Shown here one piece after another: positions 16,070 to 24,831 of a stretch of 64,000 bases of DNA. The notes under the pieces were generated by a model. It did not search any database. It saw only the letters and a list, made by a program, of their open reading frames with translations, and was not told the DNA's origin. Each line of letters begins with the position of its first letter. The stretch's first letter is position 1. Made by a program: the position numbers and the translations under genes. Source of the stretch: Collimonas rhizosphaerae (GTDB lineage: Bacteria > Pseudomonadota > Gammaproteobacteria > Burkholderiales > Burkholderiaceae_D). The stretch lies in assembly GCF_038896935.1 (NCBI RefSeq), contig NZ_JBANDC010000006.1:1-64000 (forward strand), given 5' to 3'.

Positions 16070-17380
16070 TTACTCCGGATCAGGGCCACCCGGGTTAGGG
16101 CCGCCCGGGTTAGGGCCGCCCGGGTCAGGGCCGCCCGGGTCAGGGCCACCTGGATGGGGCCGTCGTGCTTGCACTACCTGCTCAACCATTTCGACACGCG
16201 CCGCATGGATGGCGTCGGGTATCCGTTGCGGCTGTTGCTGGAACATGCCGGCGATCACCCCGGCATTGACCGACTGCGCCGCCTTCAGGACGGCCTGCAG
16301 ATAAGCGAATTGCGGAAACGGCTTGCCGGCGTAACCGGTCCTGCCGCGGTAATCGCATTCAGTGGCGCGCAGCATGTCGACGAAGCGCTGCGGCTTGCGA
16401 AAGGCGTCGCAGCGCCCCAAAAGATTGACGATGGTGTTCGCGCGCAGCTCGAACGCGCGGCCGACATTGCCGTGCTCACGCGTCGTCATCAGCGCCAGGT
16501 CGCGCACCTCGCCCGGCACCTTGAGGCGCTGGCATACCCGCTCCACCAGCCCCACGCCAAGCCCCTCGTGACCGTGATGGCTAGGCCAGCCGGCGGCTGG
16601 CGTCGCGCCTTTGCCGAGATCATGCGCCAGCGCGGCAAAGCGTACCGGCAACGCATAGTTTTCGCGGGCAGCGGTGTCCACCACCATCATCACGTGCACG
16701 CCGGTATCGATTTCCGGATGATATTTTTCCGGCTGCGGTATGCCCCACAGGACATCCAGTTCCGGCAAGATGCGCGCCAAGGCGCCGCATGCGCGCAAGA
16801 CCTCGAACATGCGCGACGGCTGCGTTTCCATCAAGCCGCGCGCCAGTTCCTGCCACACCCGCTCCGGCACCAGCGCATCGACTTCGCCGGCGGCCACCAT
16901 GCGCTGCATCAGCACATTGGTTTCAGGCGCCACGGTGAAATCGGTAAAGCGCGCGGCGAACCTGGCCACGCGCAGGATGCGCACCGGGTCCTCGGCGAAA
17001 GCATCGGATACATGGCGGAATATCTTGTCCTGCAAATCCTGGCGGCCGTTGAATGGATCCGCTACCGTGCCGTCTTCGGCTCGTGCAATGGCGTTGATGG
17101 TCAGGTCGCGGCGCACCAGGTCCTGCTCCAGCGTGACGTCGGGATCGGTATGGAACACAAACCCCTTGTAGCCGGGCGCAGTCTTGCGCTCGGTGCGCGC
17201 CAGCGCATATTCCTCGTGCGTGCGGGGATGCAGGAACACCGGGAAATCCTTGCCGACCGGGCGGAACCCTTGCGCCAGCATGTCTTCCGGCGTAGCGCCG
17301 ACCACCACGTAGTCGCGGTCTTTCACCGGGTGTCCGAGCAACTCGTCGCGTACCGCGCCGCCGACTGCAAAAACTTTCAT
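16070..17380 (-). CDS. cca: Multifunctional CCA-adding tRNA nucleotidyltransferase
   Basis: A 436-residue enzyme adding or repairing the 3' CCA of tRNA. The N-terminus has the class II nucleotidyltransferase pattern VGGAVRDELLG with acidic pair DRDYVVVG, the EEYALARTERK motif, and DLVRRDLTINAIA. An HD phosphohydrolase domain follows (HPEID at about 224, ALAHDLGKG at about 252), as in E. coli Cca with 2',3'-phosphodiesterase and phosphatase activity. The last 30 residues are a GGPDP repeat encoded by the minisatellite, absent from usual family members. The start MKVFAVGG is conserved. It lies between gst and the GNAT gene. Confidence 0.95.
   Translation of the reverse strand: MKVFAVGGAVRDELLGHPVKDRDYVVVGATPEDMLAQGFRPVGKDFPVFLHPRTHEEYALARTERKTAPGYKGFVFHTDPDVTLEQDLVRRDLTINAIARAEDGTVADPFNGRQDLQDKIFRHVSDAFAEDPVRILRVARFAARFTDFTVAPETNVLMQRMVAAGEVDALVPERVWQELARGLMETQPSRMFEVLRACGALARILPELDVLWGIPQPEKYHPEIDTGVHVMMVVDTAARENYALPVRFAALAHDLGKGATPAAGWPSHHGHEGLGVGLVERVCQRLKVPGEVRDLALMTTREHGNVGRAFELRANTIVNLLGRCDAFRKPQRFVDMLRATECDYRGRTGYAGKPFPQFAYLQAVLKAAQSVNAGVIAGMFQQQPQRIPDAIHAARVEMVEQVVQARRPHPGGPDPGGPDPGGPNPGGPNPGGPDPE
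16081..16155. repeat. 15-bp minisatellite, five units, inside the 3' end of cca
   Basis: Five tandem 15-bp units of the form (T/C)AGGGCCRCCCGGGT occupy 16081-16155, the last unit diverged. Because 15 is a multiple of three, the array encodes five in-frame GGP(D/N)P repeats at the C-terminus of the CCA-adding enzyme. Copy changes would alter the tail without a frameshift. Confidence 0.95.
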
Positions 17381-17398
17381 GGCTGTTATTGAATCCCG

Positions 17399-18094
17399 TT
17401 AATCCGGCAGTATTTCGGTTTCCGCCAGCGCTTCCAGCATCCAGCGCGCCACGGCGGGATGCGCTTGCACCCGGTCGGCGTATGCCTGCAGGGCCGGCGC
17501 CAGCGAAACGCCGTAGCTGCGGAAGCGCATCACCACCGGCGCGAAATAGGCGTCGGCAATCGAAAAAGCGCCAAACAGGAATTGATGGTGGCCAAATTCG
17601 GACAGGCAGGTTTCCCAGATTTCGACTACCCGCGCAATATCGGCCTGGGCGCCGGCGGTACGGCCGAATCCGGGCTTGTGCGTGCGGATATCCATCGGCA
17701 TGTCCGAGCGCAACGCCGCGAAGCCGGAGTGCATTTCCGCGCATATCGAACGCGCGGTAGCGCGCGCCAGCATGTCTTGCGGCCACATGCCGAGATCGGG
17801 AAACTGCTCGGCCAGGTATTCGCAGATCGCCAGCGAATCCCAGATCGGCGTCTCGCCCACCATCAGGATCGGCACCCGGCCGCTGGCCGAATAGCGGCCG
17901 ATCTGGTTCGCGGTATCGGCCTGGCGCAGCAGGATCTTGAGCTCTTTGAACGGGATCCCGAAGGCAGTCATCGCCACCCATGGCCGCATCGACCATGAAG
18001 AATAATTCTTGTTGGCGATCACCAGCAGCAAGCCGTCCGCGCCGGCTTTTTGCAAAGCGGCGGAAAGGCTGGGATCAAGCTCGGTGGTTTGCAT
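17399..18094 (-). CDS. Glutathione S-transferase family protein
   Basis: A 231-residue protein with an N-terminal thioredoxin-like domain (about 22-100: LLLVIANKNYSSWSMRPWVAM, GRVPILMVGETPIWDSLAICEYL, the latter holding the cis-proline and the S/D glutathione contact) and an all-helical C-terminal domain with SIADAYFAPVV. The SSWSMRPW segment, with Ser in place of the catalytic Tyr, is typical of a proteobacterial GST subgroup of unknown substrate. It begins 33 bases after slt on the same strand and ends 18 bases before cca. Confidence 0.88.
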   Translation of the reverse strand: MQTTELDPSLSAALQKAGADGLLLVIANKNYSSWSMRPWVAMTAFGIPFKELKILLRQADTANQIGRYSASGRVPILMVGETPIWDSLAICEYLAEQFPDLGMWPQDMLARATARSICAEMHSGFAALRSDMPMDIRTHKPGFGRTAGAQADIARVVEIWETCLSEFGHHQFLFGAFSIADAYFAPVVMRFRSYGVSLAPALQAYADRVQAHPAVARWMLEALAETEILPD

Positions 18095-18127
18095 AAGCGA
18101 CTCCAGATTTCGACATTCTATGCCGTC

Positions 18128-20104
18128 TCAAGGCAAGGCCGATTCGACAAATCCCTTGGGCGCGACGGTGCCCAGGCGCGCTTTCAGGGATTGCGGCTTG
18201 CCATCGAACAGGGCAGCATAATAAGTCGCGTTGGACAGCACATTCTTGACATAGCCGCGGGTTTCGCCGAACGGGATCGATTCCGCAAAAACCGCGCCTT
18301 CGACAGTGCCCGGCAAGGTCGAACGCCAGGCGCGCGGCCGGCCGGGACCGGCATTGTAGGCCGCCGACGCCAGCGCTTGCGAACCGTCCAGGTCGGCCAG
18401 CACCATGCTCAGGTAATTGGTGCCCAGCAGGATGTTGGTGTTGACGTCGGCAATCTGGTCGTTGGTAAAACCGCTCAAGCCGATTTTTTTAGCAACCCAG
18501 CGCGCCGTCGCCGGCATCACCTGCATCAGGCCGCTGGCGCCGACATTCGAGCGGGCGCTCCTGATAAAACGCGATTCTTGCCGGATCACGCCATAGACCC
18601 AGGCCATGTCGAGCCCCAGGTTCTGGGTATTGGTCGTCATCACGTCCCGATGGGGCGACGGGAAACGCTGGCTGAAATCGATTTCAACCTTGGTGCGGTC
18701 GGAAGTATTCACCATGCGGTCCAGGACATTGTTCTGGCGGGCGAATTCGGCGGCGGTCAGCAATTGGCGGTCCGTCATCTTGCGCAGCTCCCAGTTCCAC
18801 TCGCGCACGCCTTCGAAACGCAGGTTCATGTCAAAAAAGCGCAGCGCACGGCGGAAGCCTTGGTTATTTGTCATCGGCGCCATTTCGGCCGGGCTGAAGG
18901 CTTGGGTGGAAGGCACCGCGATGATTTTCTGGCCCAGTTCTTCCAGCGCCAGCTGGCCGTAGAAATTGGTCTGGTCGGCGATCGACTCGAACTGTTGCTG
19001 CGCTTGCTCGGTTTTACCCTGGACCTGGTCGGCCCGGGCTTGCCAGTAGATCCAGGCCGGATCGCTGCGCAAAGCCTCCGGCATTGCCTCGATACCGCTA
19101 CGCACCAGTTTCCAGTCGCTGGCGCGCAAGGCGGAGCGGACGCGCCATTGATAAGCATCGCCCGACAATACCGCATTGTTCTTCACCTGGCGCCAGTAAT
19201 CGATGGCTTGCGGCTCCAGCTTGAGCGCCGATTGCAGCGCTACCTGCGCCCATGCCAGTGAACGCTCGGACGAAGTCAGCTGGTCGGACCCTGCGCTCAG
19301 GGCCGCGGCTGCGCGGCCGCTATCGTTCTTGGCCACCCGCCCTAAAGCCAGTATGAATAATTCGTGGTTGCTGCGGCCGGCGCCGGGACCGCGCGCAAGC
19401 ACCAGCGCCGACTTGTCGATGGCTTGCGCCACCTGAGAATCGTCAGCGTCGATATACGGCGTCATGCGGCGCGCAACGCCGGCAAAGCCGGCCTCTACCG
19501 CTTGCCGGATCTGGAACCACACGTCATCGGCGCTGAACTGGCCGTTCTGCGCCAATATGCCGATCAGGCCGGTGCAGCCCTGCCCGTAATCCTTAGGCGT
19601 GGTCAGCAAGGCGCGCGCTTCATTGGCGACGTTCACGCCTTTCAAGGCGGCCGACATCAGCGCATAGCATTTCAGCTGGGTGTCGTCGTCGAGTACGAAT
19701 TTCGGATATTGCTCGTCGAAGGTGTTCCAGTCGCCGGCCTTGCCCAGCTCCAGCAGCCAGTCGTTGCGCAGACGGTCGGCGATCGCGCTGCCATCGTAGC
19801 GCGCCAGGTAGTCGCGGATATCCGATTGCGGCGCGACCAGGTCCTTGATCAGCGGTTTCAGGCGGTAATAATCGACATAGGAAGGAATGTCATAATCACT
19901 TAAAGTAGAAGCCAGCAGCTCCGCTTTATCCGCATTGTTGGCGCGAGCGGCGTCGCGCAGGGCCAGGAAACTGTCGTCCTGGCCGGCGTAGCTGGCTGCG
20001 GTGGCGCCATTTGCGGAACGTTTCTGGGCATATGCAGCGCTTGCCATCACAGCGGAAGAAGCCACGGCGACGGCGATAACAGCAAGCCATTTCTTTTTGA
20101 ACAT
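18128..20104 (-). CDS. slt: Soluble lytic murein transglycosylase
   Basis: A 658-residue periplasmic enzyme with a signal peptide (residues 1-26), a long helical superhelix U/L-type domain to about 480, and a C-terminal lysozyme-like transglycosylase domain. The catalytic Glu lies in GVIRQESRFI, followed by SGLMQVMPATAR, NILLGTNYL and AYNAGPGR. It cleaves glycan strands of peptidoglycan with formation of 1,6-anhydromuramic ends. Length fits Slt70. It is divergent from fau, with only 33 bases between start codons, so their promoters overlap. Confidence 0.93.
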   Translation of the reverse strand: MFKKKWLAVIAVAVASSAVMASAAYAQKRSANGATAASYAGQDDSFLALRDAARANNADKAELLASTLSDYDIPSYVDYYRLKPLIKDLVAPQSDIRDYLARYDGSAIADRLRNDWLLELGKAGDWNTFDEQYPKFVLDDDTQLKCYALMSAALKGVNVANEARALLTTPKDYGQGCTGLIGILAQNGQFSADDVWFQIRQAVEAGFAGVARRMTPYIDADDSQVAQAIDKSALVLARGPGAGRSNHELFILALGRVAKNDSGRAAAALSAGSDQLTSSERSLAWAQVALQSALKLEPQAIDYWRQVKNNAVLSGDAYQWRVRSALRASDWKLVRSGIEAMPEALRSDPAWIYWQARADQVQGKTEQAQQQFESIADQTNFYGQLALEELGQKIIAVPSTQAFSPAEMAPMTNNQGFRRALRFFDMNLRFEGVREWNWELRKMTDRQLLTAAEFARQNNVLDRMVNTSDRTKVEIDFSQRFPSPHRDVMTTNTQNLGLDMAWVYGVIRQESRFIRSARSNVGASGLMQVMPATARWVAKKIGLSGFTNDQIADVNTNILLGTNYLSMVLADLDGSQALASAAYNAGPGRPRAWRSTLPGTVEGAVFAESIPFGETRGYVKNVLSNATYYAALFDGKPQSLKARLGTVAPKGFVESALP

Positions 20105-20137
20105 ATAACTGCCAACCTTATTTTACGAGTGCGAACG

Positions 20138-20734
20138 ATGACGCCTAGCATAGCATGTGATGCCAGTGATGCAACACCTGGACCGGACAAAGCGCAGTTG
20201 CGGCGTACCTTGCTGGCAACGCGCCAGGCCATCGACCCGGCGCACCGCCGCGATTGGGATGCTGAACTTGGAAAACGGGTAATCGCCTGGGCTAGCGGCT
20301 GGAGCCAGACGCATCCGGACGGCACGCTGGGTGTCTACTGGCCGATCCGCGGCGAGCCGGATCTGCGCCCTGCCTATGACGAACTGGCGGCGCGCGGCAT
20401 GCGCCTGGCGTTGCCGGTGGTGACAGGCGTCGACAGCCCGCTGCGCTTTGTCAGCTGGACCCCGGGAGAAGCCATGGTCAAGGATGGATTCGGCGTCGCC
20501 ATACCGGCCAGCTATGCGACCGTCATGCCGCAGGCCCTGCTGATTCCCTGCGTAGGTTTTAACCGGAACAAGATACGGCTAGGTTATGGCGGCGGATTTT
20601 ACGACCGGACGCTGGCGCCGCTTTCGCGGCCGCGGACAGTCGGCATCGCCTACTCCTGCGGGCTGGCGGAATTTGACGGCGCAGCGCACGATATCGCGCT
20701 GGACGCCGTCATCACTGAAACGGCCGACTTATAA
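20138..20734 (+). CDS. 5-formyltetrahydrofolate cyclo-ligase
   Basis: A 198-residue enzyme (YgfA/MTHFS family) converting 5-formyl-THF to 5,10-methenyl-THF with ATP. Characteristic blocks are DKAQLRRTLLATRQ, VYWPIRGEPDLRP, LIPCVGFNRNKIRLGYGGGFYDR. The ATG at 20138 is chosen; an upstream in-frame GTG (20129) would add three residues. It is convergent with metF and the two coding regions overlap by six bases, so there is no space for a terminator. In many proteobacteria 6S RNA lies directly upstream of this gene, but only a 33-base gap to slt is present here. Confidence 0.92.
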   Translation: MTPSIACDASDATPGPDKAQLRRTLLATRQAIDPAHRRDWDAELGKRVIAWASGWSQTHPDGTLGVYWPIRGEPDLRPAYDELAARGMRLALPVVTGVDSPLRFVSWTPGEAMVKDGFGVAIPASYATVMPQALLIPCVGFNRNKIRLGYGGGFYDRTLAPLSRPRTVGIAYSCGLAEFDGAAHDIALDAVITETADL

Positions 20735-21583
20735 CTTGAGGCGCTGCCAGATGGCGATAGTCGCCGGCGACTGGTTCAGCGTGTAGAAATGCAAGCCGGG
20801 AGCGCCGCCCGCCAGCAAGCGTTCGCACAGCTGGGTCACGACATCCAGGCCGAAGGCCCGGATCGAATCCGTATCGTCGCCGTAGCTGGCGAGCTTGAGG
20901 CGGATCCAGCGCGGGATCTCGGTGCCGCACATGTCGGAAAAACGCATCAGCTGCGAGTAGTTGGTGATCGGCATGATGCCGGCGATTACGGGTACTGCCG
21001 CACCCAGTTTCTGCGCTTCGTCGACAAAACGGAAATACGCATCGGCGTTGTAGAAATATTGCGTGATGGCGCCGTTGGCGCCTGCCTTGACCTTGCTGAC
21101 AAAACGCTGCACGTCGTCTTGCGGCGACTTCGCTTGCGGATGCATTTCAGGATAGGCGGCGACTTCGATATGGAACCAGTCGCCGGTTTCCGCGCGGATG
21201 AATTCCACCAGCTCGTTGGCGTAGCGGAACTCGCCGGAAGAAATATCCATCGCACCGTAACCGCTGGGCAAATCGCCGCGTAGTGCCACCAGGCGCTTGA
21301 TGCCATGGTCCTTGTATTGCGCCAGGATCGCGCGCAGCGATTCGCGCGAGCTGCCCAGGCAGGACAGGTGCGGCGCAGCCTCATGGCCCTCGCTGCGGAT
21401 GTCGAGCACCGTATCCAGCGTTCCCTTCTGGGTCGAACCGCCGGCGCCGAAAGTGACCGAAAAATACCGTGGGTGCAGCTCGGCCAGCTTGGCGCGCGTC
21501 ACCCGCAGTTTTTCGGCGCCTTCGGGTGTCTTGGGCGGGAAAAACTCAATGCTGAAATTCTTTTGAGCGTTTTTTTGTGACAT
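20729..21583 (-). CDS. metF: 5,10-methylenetetrahydrofolate reductase
   Basis: A 284-residue flavoenzyme reducing methylene-THF to methyl-THF for methionine synthesis. Family motifs include IEFFPPKTPEG at the N-terminus, VTFGAGGSTQKGT, and RLVALRGDLPSGYG. The length matches bacterial MetF. It starts immediately after the stop of the small membrane protein gene and is the last gene of the riboswitch-controlled ahcY-yvlD-metF unit, which links SAM recycling to one-carbon supply. Confidence 0.96.
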   Translation of the reverse strand: MSQKNAQKNFSIEFFPPKTPEGAEKLRVTRAKLAELHPRYFSVTFGAGGSTQKGTLDTVLDIRSEGHEAAPHLSCLGSSRESLRAILAQYKDHGIKRLVALRGDLPSGYGAMDISSGEFRYANELVEFIRAETGDWFHIEVAAYPEMHPQAKSPQDDVQRFVSKVKAGANGAITQYFYNADAYFRFVDEAQKLGAAVPVIAGIMPITNYSQLMRFSDMCGTEIPRWIRLKLASYGDDTDSIRAFGLDVVTQLCERLLAGGAPGLHFYTLNQSPATIAIWQRLKL

Positions 21584-21928
21584 CTAATTCTTCTTCAGTA
21601 GCAATGTGGAAAGTGCCCACGAAACGATGCTGTACAAGATGGCGCCACCGACCGCCGACCAGAAACTCGCCACGTAAAACCCGCTCACCAGGTGCGACAC
21701 CAGCCAGAACATCAGGCCGTTGATGATGAAGATGAACAAGCCCAGCGTCAGCAGGGTCGCAGGCAAGGTCAGCACCAGCAGGATCGGACGGATCAGGGTG
21801 TTGACGAAGCCCAGCACCAGCGCCGCGATCAGCGCCGCGCCGAAGCTGGCGAACTGCACCGAATGCATCAGATACGGCACCGCCAGCAAGGCCAGGGTAT
21901 TAATCAGCCAGGTAATCAGTAAGCGCAT
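21584..21928 (-). CDS. Small phage-holin-like / YvlD family membrane protein
   Basis: A 114-residue protein almost entirely of four hydrophobic segments (about 5-22, 28-52, 56-80, 88-110), belonging to the YvlD/mycobacterial holin-like DUF360 family. The loop NTLIRPILLVLTLP is the conserved signature. Function is unknown. It sits between ahcY (62 bases away) and metF (directly abutting), an order common in Burkholderiales, so it is probably co-regulated by the SAH riboswitch. Confidence 0.85.
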   Translation of the reverse strand: MRLLITWLINTLALLAVPYLMHSVQFASFGAALIAALVLGFVNTLIRPILLVLTLPATLLTLGLFIFIINGLMFWLVSHLVSGFYVASFWSAVGGAILYSIVSWALSTLLLKKN

Positions 21929-21990
21929 CGTGTGTTCCTCTTGGCGTTGCAGGACCTGCGCACCGGCGCTCGCCGGTGCGCAGCCGGCGG

Positions 21991-23433
21991 TTAGTAGCGG
22001 TAATGTTCCGGCTTGTAAGGACCGGTTTGCTTGACGCCGATGTAAGCAGCCTGCTCTTCGGTCAAGACCGACAGCTGCGCATTCAGTTTTTTCAGCTGCA
22101 GGCGCGCGACTTTTTCATCCAGGTGTTTTGGCAAGGTGTATACGCCGACCGGATAGGCCTTGGCATTGACGAACAATTCAATCTGGGCGATGGTCTGGTT
22201 AGCGAACGACGAGCTCATCACATACGACGGGTGGCCGGTACCGCAACCCAGGTTCACCAGGCGGCCCTCGGCCAGCAAGATGATGCGCTTGCCGTCCGGG
22301 AAAATGATGTGGTCGACCTGCGGCTTGATGTTTTCCCAGGTGTATTGCTTCAGCGCGGCGACTTCGATTTCATTGTCGAAGTGGCCGATGTTGCAGACAA
22401 TCGCCTGGTCCTTCATCTTTTGCATGTGGTCATGGGTGATCACATGGTAGTTGCCGGTGCAGGTGACGAAGATGTCGCCGTGCTCGGCCGCGTATTCCAT
22501 GGTCACGACGCGATAGCCTTCCATCGCTGCCTGCAGGGCGCAGATCGGATCGACTTCTGTCACCCAGACTTGCGCCGACAGGGCGCGCATGGCTTGCGCC
22601 GAACCCTTGCCGACGTCGCCGTAACCGGCGATGACGGCGACCTTGCCGGCGATCATGACGTCGGTGGCGCGCTTGATGCCGTCGACCAGCGATTCGCGGC
22701 AGCCGTACAGGTTGTCGAACTTGGACTTGGTGACCGAATCGTTGACGTTGATCGCCGGGAAGGCCAGCTTGCCTTCCTTGTGCATCTGGTACAGGCGGTG
22801 CACGCCGGTAGTGGTTTCTTCCGTCACGCCCTTGATCTGGGCCAGGCGCGTCGAATACCAGTCTGGCGCCGTCGCCAGCTTTTTCTTGATCGCGTTGAAC
22901 AGGCAGATTTCCTCTTCGGAGCCTGGATTGTTCAAGACCGAAATGTCTTTTTCTGCACGGGTGCCAAGGTGCAGCAGCAGTGTTGCGTCACCGCCGTCAT
23001 CCAGGATCATGTTGGCTTGCTGTTCACCCGGCCATTCAAAGATGCGGTGTGTGAAATCCCAGTAGTCGTCCAGCGATTCGCCCTTGAAGGCGAACACAGG
23101 CGTGCCGGCTGCGGCAATCGCGGCGGCGGCGTGGTCCTGGGTCGAATAGATATTGCAGGATGCCCAGCGCACCTTGGCGCCCAATGCTTCCAGGGTCTGG
23201 ATCAGCACCGCGGTCTGGATCGTCATGTGGATCGAACCGGTGATGCGTGCGCCCTTGAGCGGTTGGGCAGCGGCGAATTCTTCGCGGATCGCCATCAGGC
23301 CCGGCATTTCGGTTTCGGCGATCTTGATTTCCTTGTCGCCCCAGGCGGACAAGCTGATATCGGCAACCACGTAATCGTTGGCGGTGGAAGTTGTCGAGGA
23401 ATGTGTAGATGCGTTCATGACTGCGGCGTTCAT
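21991..23433 (-). CDS. ahcY: Adenosylhomocysteinase
   Basis: A 480-residue NAD-dependent enzyme hydrolysing S-adenosylhomocysteine to adenosine and homocysteine. Typical segments are GSIHMTIQTAVLIQTL, the NAD-binding VAVIAGYGDVGKGSAQ, and a C-terminus ending YKPEHYRY. The ATG at 23431-23433 is chosen since GGAGG lies five bases before it; the GTG three bases earlier is too close. The leader carries a SAH riboswitch, so accumulation of SAH should raise expression. An insertion of about 40 residues in the middle (EWPGEQQANMILDDGGD and following) is the one usual in proteobacterial enzymes. Confidence 0.97.
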   Translation of the reverse strand: MNAAVMNASTHSSTTSTANDYVVADISLSAWGDKEIKIAETEMPGLMAIREEFAAAQPLKGARITGSIHMTIQTAVLIQTLEALGAKVRWASCNIYSTQDHAAAAIAAAGTPVFAFKGESLDDYWDFTHRIFEWPGEQQANMILDDGGDATLLLHLGTRAEKDISVLNNPGSEEEICLFNAIKKKLATAPDWYSTRLAQIKGVTEETTTGVHRLYQMHKEGKLAFPAINVNDSVTKSKFDNLYGCRESLVDGIKRATDVMIAGKVAVIAGYGDVGKGSAQAMRALSAQVWVTEVDPICALQAAMEGYRVVTMEYAAEHGDIFVTCTGNYHVITHDHMQKMKDQAIVCNIGHFDNEIEVAALKQYTWENIKPQVDHIIFPDGKRIILLAEGRLVNLGCGTGHPSYVMSSSFANQTIAQIELFVNAKAYPVGVYTLPKHLDEKVARLQLKKLNAQLSVLTEEQAAYIGVKQTGPYKPEHYRY

Positions 23434-23462
23434 CACGCCCTCCTTTCGTTAGAAAAAAAGTA

Positions 23463-23533
23463 ACGTGAGCGCAGTTGCAAAATGACTGTACCAAGCCTGG
23501 CAGACCGTGTCTGTCGCAACGCTCCTTGGATAC
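23463..23533 (-). promoter_or_regulatory. S-adenosylhomocysteine (SAH) riboswitch
   Basis: Read leftward, the leader has P1 strands CCAAG and CTTGG around the core, the conserved block AGGAGCGTTGCGAC, a P2 hairpin (CAGAC/GTCTG), GCCAGGCTTGG, and the 3' block GCAACTGCGCTCAC that forms the pseudoknot with the GCG of the first block. These match the published SAH riboswitch consensus found before ahcY in beta- and gamma-proteobacteria. A short helix CGTTA/TAACG with a T-run lies between aptamer and ribosome site and could be part of the expression platform. Ligand binding raises expression in characterised members. Confidence 0.92.
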
Positions 23534-23613
23534 GAGCCGCCATTTTAAAGCAAACGGCAAGCTTTCGGCTAGATGAAGCGCTTATTCCGGCTATCCGGCT
23601 TGGCGAATAAGCC

Positions 23614-24681
23614 TCAGACCCAGCCCATTTCGTGCAACTCGCTCTTGATATAAGCATAGTAAATCGGCGCCGCCACCAGCCCTGGCAAGCCGAACGCGGC
23701 TTCGGTCAGAACCATCACCAGCAGCAATTCCCAGCTGCGCGCGTTGATCTGCGATCCTACAATGCGCGCGTTCAGGAAATATTCCAGCTTGTGGATCACG
23801 ATCAGGAACACCAGCGCCGCCGCCGCCACATAGATAGACACCGACAACGCTACCAGCACGATCAGCGTATTCGAAATCAGGTTGCCAATCACCGGCAGCA
23901 AACCCGCCAGGAACGTGACGACGATCATGGTCTTGGTCAACGGCAGGTGGATGCCGCCGAGCCGCAACACCACCAGCAGGAAAATCGCCGTCAGCGCAGT
24001 GTTCAACAGGGAAATCTTGACCTGGGCGAACACCACGCGGTGAAATGCGTCTGCCAGCAAGTGGGCCCGTCCCAGCAGCTCGGCGGCCAGCGGCTGCAGC
24101 AGCGGCATCGGATGCGCAGCATTCAGGGCCACCATGGCGCCCAGCACCATGCCGACCAGCACGTGGACAAATACCTGCACCGCTTCCTTGCCGGCCAGCT
24201 GCACCTCGCCGCGATGCGATTGCAGCCAGTCGCTGATGATGTCGCGAATGTCGTCGATATCGTCCGGCAGGTACTGCTGCAGCCAGGCCGGCAGCTGGGT
24301 GCGGGCCTGGTCCACCACCACCATCAGCTTCCCTTGCAGCACCTGGATACGATCCGGGCCGCCGTGGAAAAAGGCCACCAGGCCGACAATCGCCAGCGTC
24401 AGCACGCCGATGATGATGGCCGACAGAAACACTACCGAAATCAGGTGGGCGCGCTGGCTGGTCAGGCGGCGCTGCACCAGGGGTGTCAGCGTGCGCACCA
24501 GCTCGTAGACCAGCAGGCCGGCCAGCAGTGCCGTCAGCATGTGCAAGGTCATCACCAGGAACAGCGCCGTGAGCGCGACCAGCCAGGCGGCCAGGCGGAA
24601 ACGCGGCAAGGTGGTCACCACGGGACGCAGAAGCGGACCATCGGCGGATGAATCGGAAACGGATTGGGGGGCAGAGGCCAT
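23614..24681 (-). CDS. AI-2E family transporter (PerM/YdiK-like)
   Basis: A 355-residue inner-membrane protein with about eight hydrophobic segments and the family signature near the C-terminus (GLLPVIGNLISNTLIV, followed by LVFLIVIHKLEYFLNARIVG and the short MVLTEAAFGLPGLVAAPIYYAY). The family includes autoinducer-2 exporters and Na+/H+ antiporter-like members, so the substrate is unclear. The ATG at 24679-24681 is chosen; an upstream extension on the same frame is not family-like. It sits between ahcY (downstream) and metK (upstream), with a strong hairpin in between. Confidence 0.85.
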   Translation of the reverse strand: MASAPQSVSDSSADGPLLRPVVTTLPRFRLAAWLVALTALFLVMTLHMLTALLAGLLVYELVRTLTPLVQRRLTSQRAHLISVVFLSAIIIGVLTLAIVGLVAFFHGGPDRIQVLQGKLMVVVDQARTQLPAWLQQYLPDDIDDIRDIISDWLQSHRGEVQLAGKEAVQVFVHVLVGMVLGAMVALNAAHPMPLLQPLAAELLGRAHLLADAFHRVVFAQVKISLLNTALTAIFLLVVLRLGGIHLPLTKTMIVVTFLAGLLPVIGNLISNTLIVLVALSVSIYVAAAALVFLIVIHKLEYFLNARIVGSQINARSWELLLVMVLTEAAFGLPGLVAAPIYYAYIKSELHEMGWV

Positions 24682-24778
24682 GGCGGACTTGTTTCTTTTA
24701 TCGTAGTCACTGAGGTGGTCAGTGTAGCAAGTCGCTACCATCGTGCAAAGCACGATTCTGGCATCGCCGATGTTTGGT

Positions 24779-24821
24779 CCGGCATGGCGGGGAAATGGCA
24801 CATCCATCCCCGCCATGCCGG
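24779..24821 (-). terminator. 14-bp hairpin just downstream of metK
   Basis: Perfectly complementary arms at 24779-24792 and 24808-24821, loop of 15 bases, begin 10 bases after the metK stop codon. No U-tract follows leftward (ACCAAACATC), so it may be a weak terminator, an RNase barrier, or a small repeat element. Confidence 0.55.
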
Positions 24822-24831
24822 CGGGCGGCAA

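Noticed and set aside
16081..16155. Tandem repeat considered as a CRISPR array
   Set aside because: Units are contiguous 15-mers with no spacers and are in frame with cca.
20105..20137. 6S RNA expected next to the 5-formyltetrahydrofolate cyclo-ligase gene
   Set aside because: Only 33 bases separate it from slt, far too short for 6S RNA.
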